Positions 61,921 to 64,000 of a stretch of DNA of 64,000 bases are shown here, piece after piece. The stretch lies in assembly GCA_019636195.1 (NCBI GenBank), contig JAHBYA010000002.1:361474-425473 (forward strand), written 5' to 3'. The translations under genes and the position numbers were made by a program. This stretch comes from Planctomycetota bacterium. Its GTDB lineage: Bacteria > Planctomycetota > UBA8742 > UBA2392. Under the pieces are notes generated by a model. It was not told the origin of the DNA, did not search any database, and was given only the letters and a program-made list of their open reading frames with translations. Numbering within the stretch: position 1 is the first letter of the stretch; every line of letters begins with the position of its first letter.

Positions 61921-62850
61921 ATGCGTGTTGCCTGCATTACCGCCCTGTTGTGCCTGTGCGCCGCCGTTGCTGTCGCTGACGAGGCGGAGCCGGCCAGGCA
62001 CGAGCTGCGCGAAGCATGGGAGCAGGACTACCTGTACACGCTGCACGAGGTCGAAACCGTGGCCGGCACCACCAAGTTTCGCGAGCCGCGCAAGGACGGC
62101 GGCGAGAACATCCTCACGGGCGGCGTCACCGACAAGCACGACCGCACATACGAGTACTCCCCCACCGCCTTTGATGATGCCGGCTGCACGCGCATTGCCG
62201 TCAGCGTGGTCAAGCACCACCTTGAACGCACCGAGCACCCGCCCGGCGAATCCGGCTCACGCAACACATGGAATGCCGAGGGCCCCTTCACCGGCGCCGC
62301 CTGGCACGAAGACTGGAAAACCGACCACTGGAAGCGCAGCCTGACCAAGGCCGCCCGCAGCCCTTGGGGCGAGTTTCCGGACGAGCTGCTCAAGGCCGTG
62401 GCTGTCAAGCGCCACAGCCGCATGCACTTCATGCTGCCGGGCCGCGCGGTCGCCGTCGATGAGACCTGGAAGCCCGAGGCGCGGCACATACTGGCGGGCT
62501 TCAAGCAGTTCCAGCGCGACGACCAGAGCCCCGAGCTTGAGATCGAGTGCAAGCTCGCCGGGGCCGATGAAGCCCGCGCCGTGATCACGTTGAAGTGGAA
62601 GGCCGAGAAGCTGGCGCCGGTCAAGTCCGACACCGGCGCCAACTGGAAGCAGGGCGTGAAGGTCGAGATCGAGGGCAAGGCGACACTGACCCTGAACCGC
62701 AAAGACCGCTTTGTGGAAAAGTTCGAAAGCGAGACGACCGCAAAGCTCGAGGGCGAACTCTGGAACTCAACGCACTGGTTGCCTACGGAATCTGTGGTCA
62801 AGACCACAAGGGTGGTGACCACAACCCGCAAGAAAGTAGAAAGCAAATAG
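61921..62850 (+). CDS. Secreted protein of unknown function
   Basis: 309 residues with a signal peptide (ACITALLCLCAAVAVADEA, cleavage likely after AVAVA). The mature protein is rich in Lys, Glu, Trp and His and predicted mostly beta. It shares the terminal strand plan with the preceding lipoprotein and lies 30 bp downstream of it, so they are probably cotranscribed. I recognise no family. Confidence 0.72.
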   Translation: MRVACITALLCLCAAVAVADEAEPARHELREAWEQDYLYTLHEVETVAGTTKFREPRKDGGENILTGGVTDKHDRTYEYSPTAFDDAGCTRIAVSVVKHHLERTEHPPGESGSRNTWNAEGPFTGAAWHEDWKTDHWKRSLTKAARSPWGEFPDELLKAVAVKRHSRMHFMLPGRAVAVDETWKPEARHILAGFKQFQRDDQSPELEIECKLAGADEARAVITLKWKAEKLAPVKSDTGANWKQGVKVEIEGKATLTLNRKDRFVEKFESETTAKLEGELWNSTHWLPTESVVKTTRVVTTTRKKVESK

Positions 62851-62914
62851 CCCTTCCCATGGCCGAGAGGCGCGGGAGTGGGCATAATGAAGCCTCAGCG
62901 GGCCGGAAGCACCT

Positions 62915-63960
<1,046 letters not shown>

Positions 63961-63964
<4 letters not shown>

Positions 63965-64000
63965 AACGACAGTATCCGGGAACGAATCCAGGCGTAGCGA
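63961..64000 (+). CDS. Possible start of a downstream gene, cut by window edge
   Basis: An ATG at 63961 overlaps the kinase TGA as ATGA, the usual sign of translational coupling. Only 13 residues (MKRQYPGTNPGVA) are visible, so nothing can be said of function. Confidence 0.35.

Overview
The window is GC-rich bacterial DNA, densely packed with about 50 genes on both strands, one tRNA and no rRNA, phage or insertion sequence. The gene set suggests a Planctomycetota-like (PVC-type) bacterium, inferred from the mix and not proven: a separate radical-SAM-linked TIGR03936-type protein beside RNase E/G, a GxxExxY protein, RNase HIII, a long PurS-PurL fusion, many lipoproteins and regulatory-like beta-domain proteins, a Ser/Thr kinase, HpnA/HpnN-like lipid genes and Lys/Ala-rich histone-H1-like proteins. 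No marker gene settles the phylum.

Layout. 1-5 kb: end of a lipoprotein gene, alanine dehydrogenase, and a TrkH-TrkA potassium uptake pair whose leader carries a very clear ydaO-type (c-di-AMP) riboswitch. 5-8.3 kb: glycolytic pgi and gpmI, then tRNA-Ala(GGC). 8.3-14.8 kb: two alkaline-phosphatase-superfamily enzymes flanking a MntA/HepT toxin-antitoxin pair, then cysC and sat (PAPS synthesis) and rnhC. 14.9-21 kb: secreted protein, TIGR03936-like protein, an unusual RNase E/G and an M20 hydrolase. 21-27.6 kb: membrane and lipoproteins, a two-gene redox signalling unit (response regulator-thioredoxin-reductase-like fusion plus cyclic-nucleotide-domain histidine kinase), and a GNAT. 27.6-33 kb: uppS, quinone oxidoreductase, enoyl-CoA hydratase and 3-hydroxyacyl-CoA dehydrogenase, with a GxxExxY gene bracketed by an inverted repeat inserted between the last two. 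33-41 kb: an Fe-S-less aconitase/LeuC-like protein, purL, a TPR protein and a true aconitase. 41-50 kb: MtfA-type peptidase, then an HpnN-like RND exporter with a periplasmic binding protein and TPR lipoprotein, divergent from an HpnA-like reductase and an acyltransferase/acyl-activating fusion. 50-64 kb: tatD, mutL, an H1-like protein, tyrS, a giant beta-domain surface protein, tldD/tldE, two secreted proteins and a Ser/Thr kinase.

Two threads look most worth following. First, at least six intergenic gaps hold imperfect inverted repeats whose arms are short tandem units of roughly 7-10 nt, different in sequence at each site but alike in architecture. The GxxExxY gene is enclosed by arms of the same design, so it may be the protein-coding member of this repeat class. 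Second, several proteins keep a fold but lack the usual catalytic residues: the aconitase-like protein, the thioredoxin-reductase-like domain and the PlsC-like domain. All function statements come from reading motifs by eye; no database search was possible.
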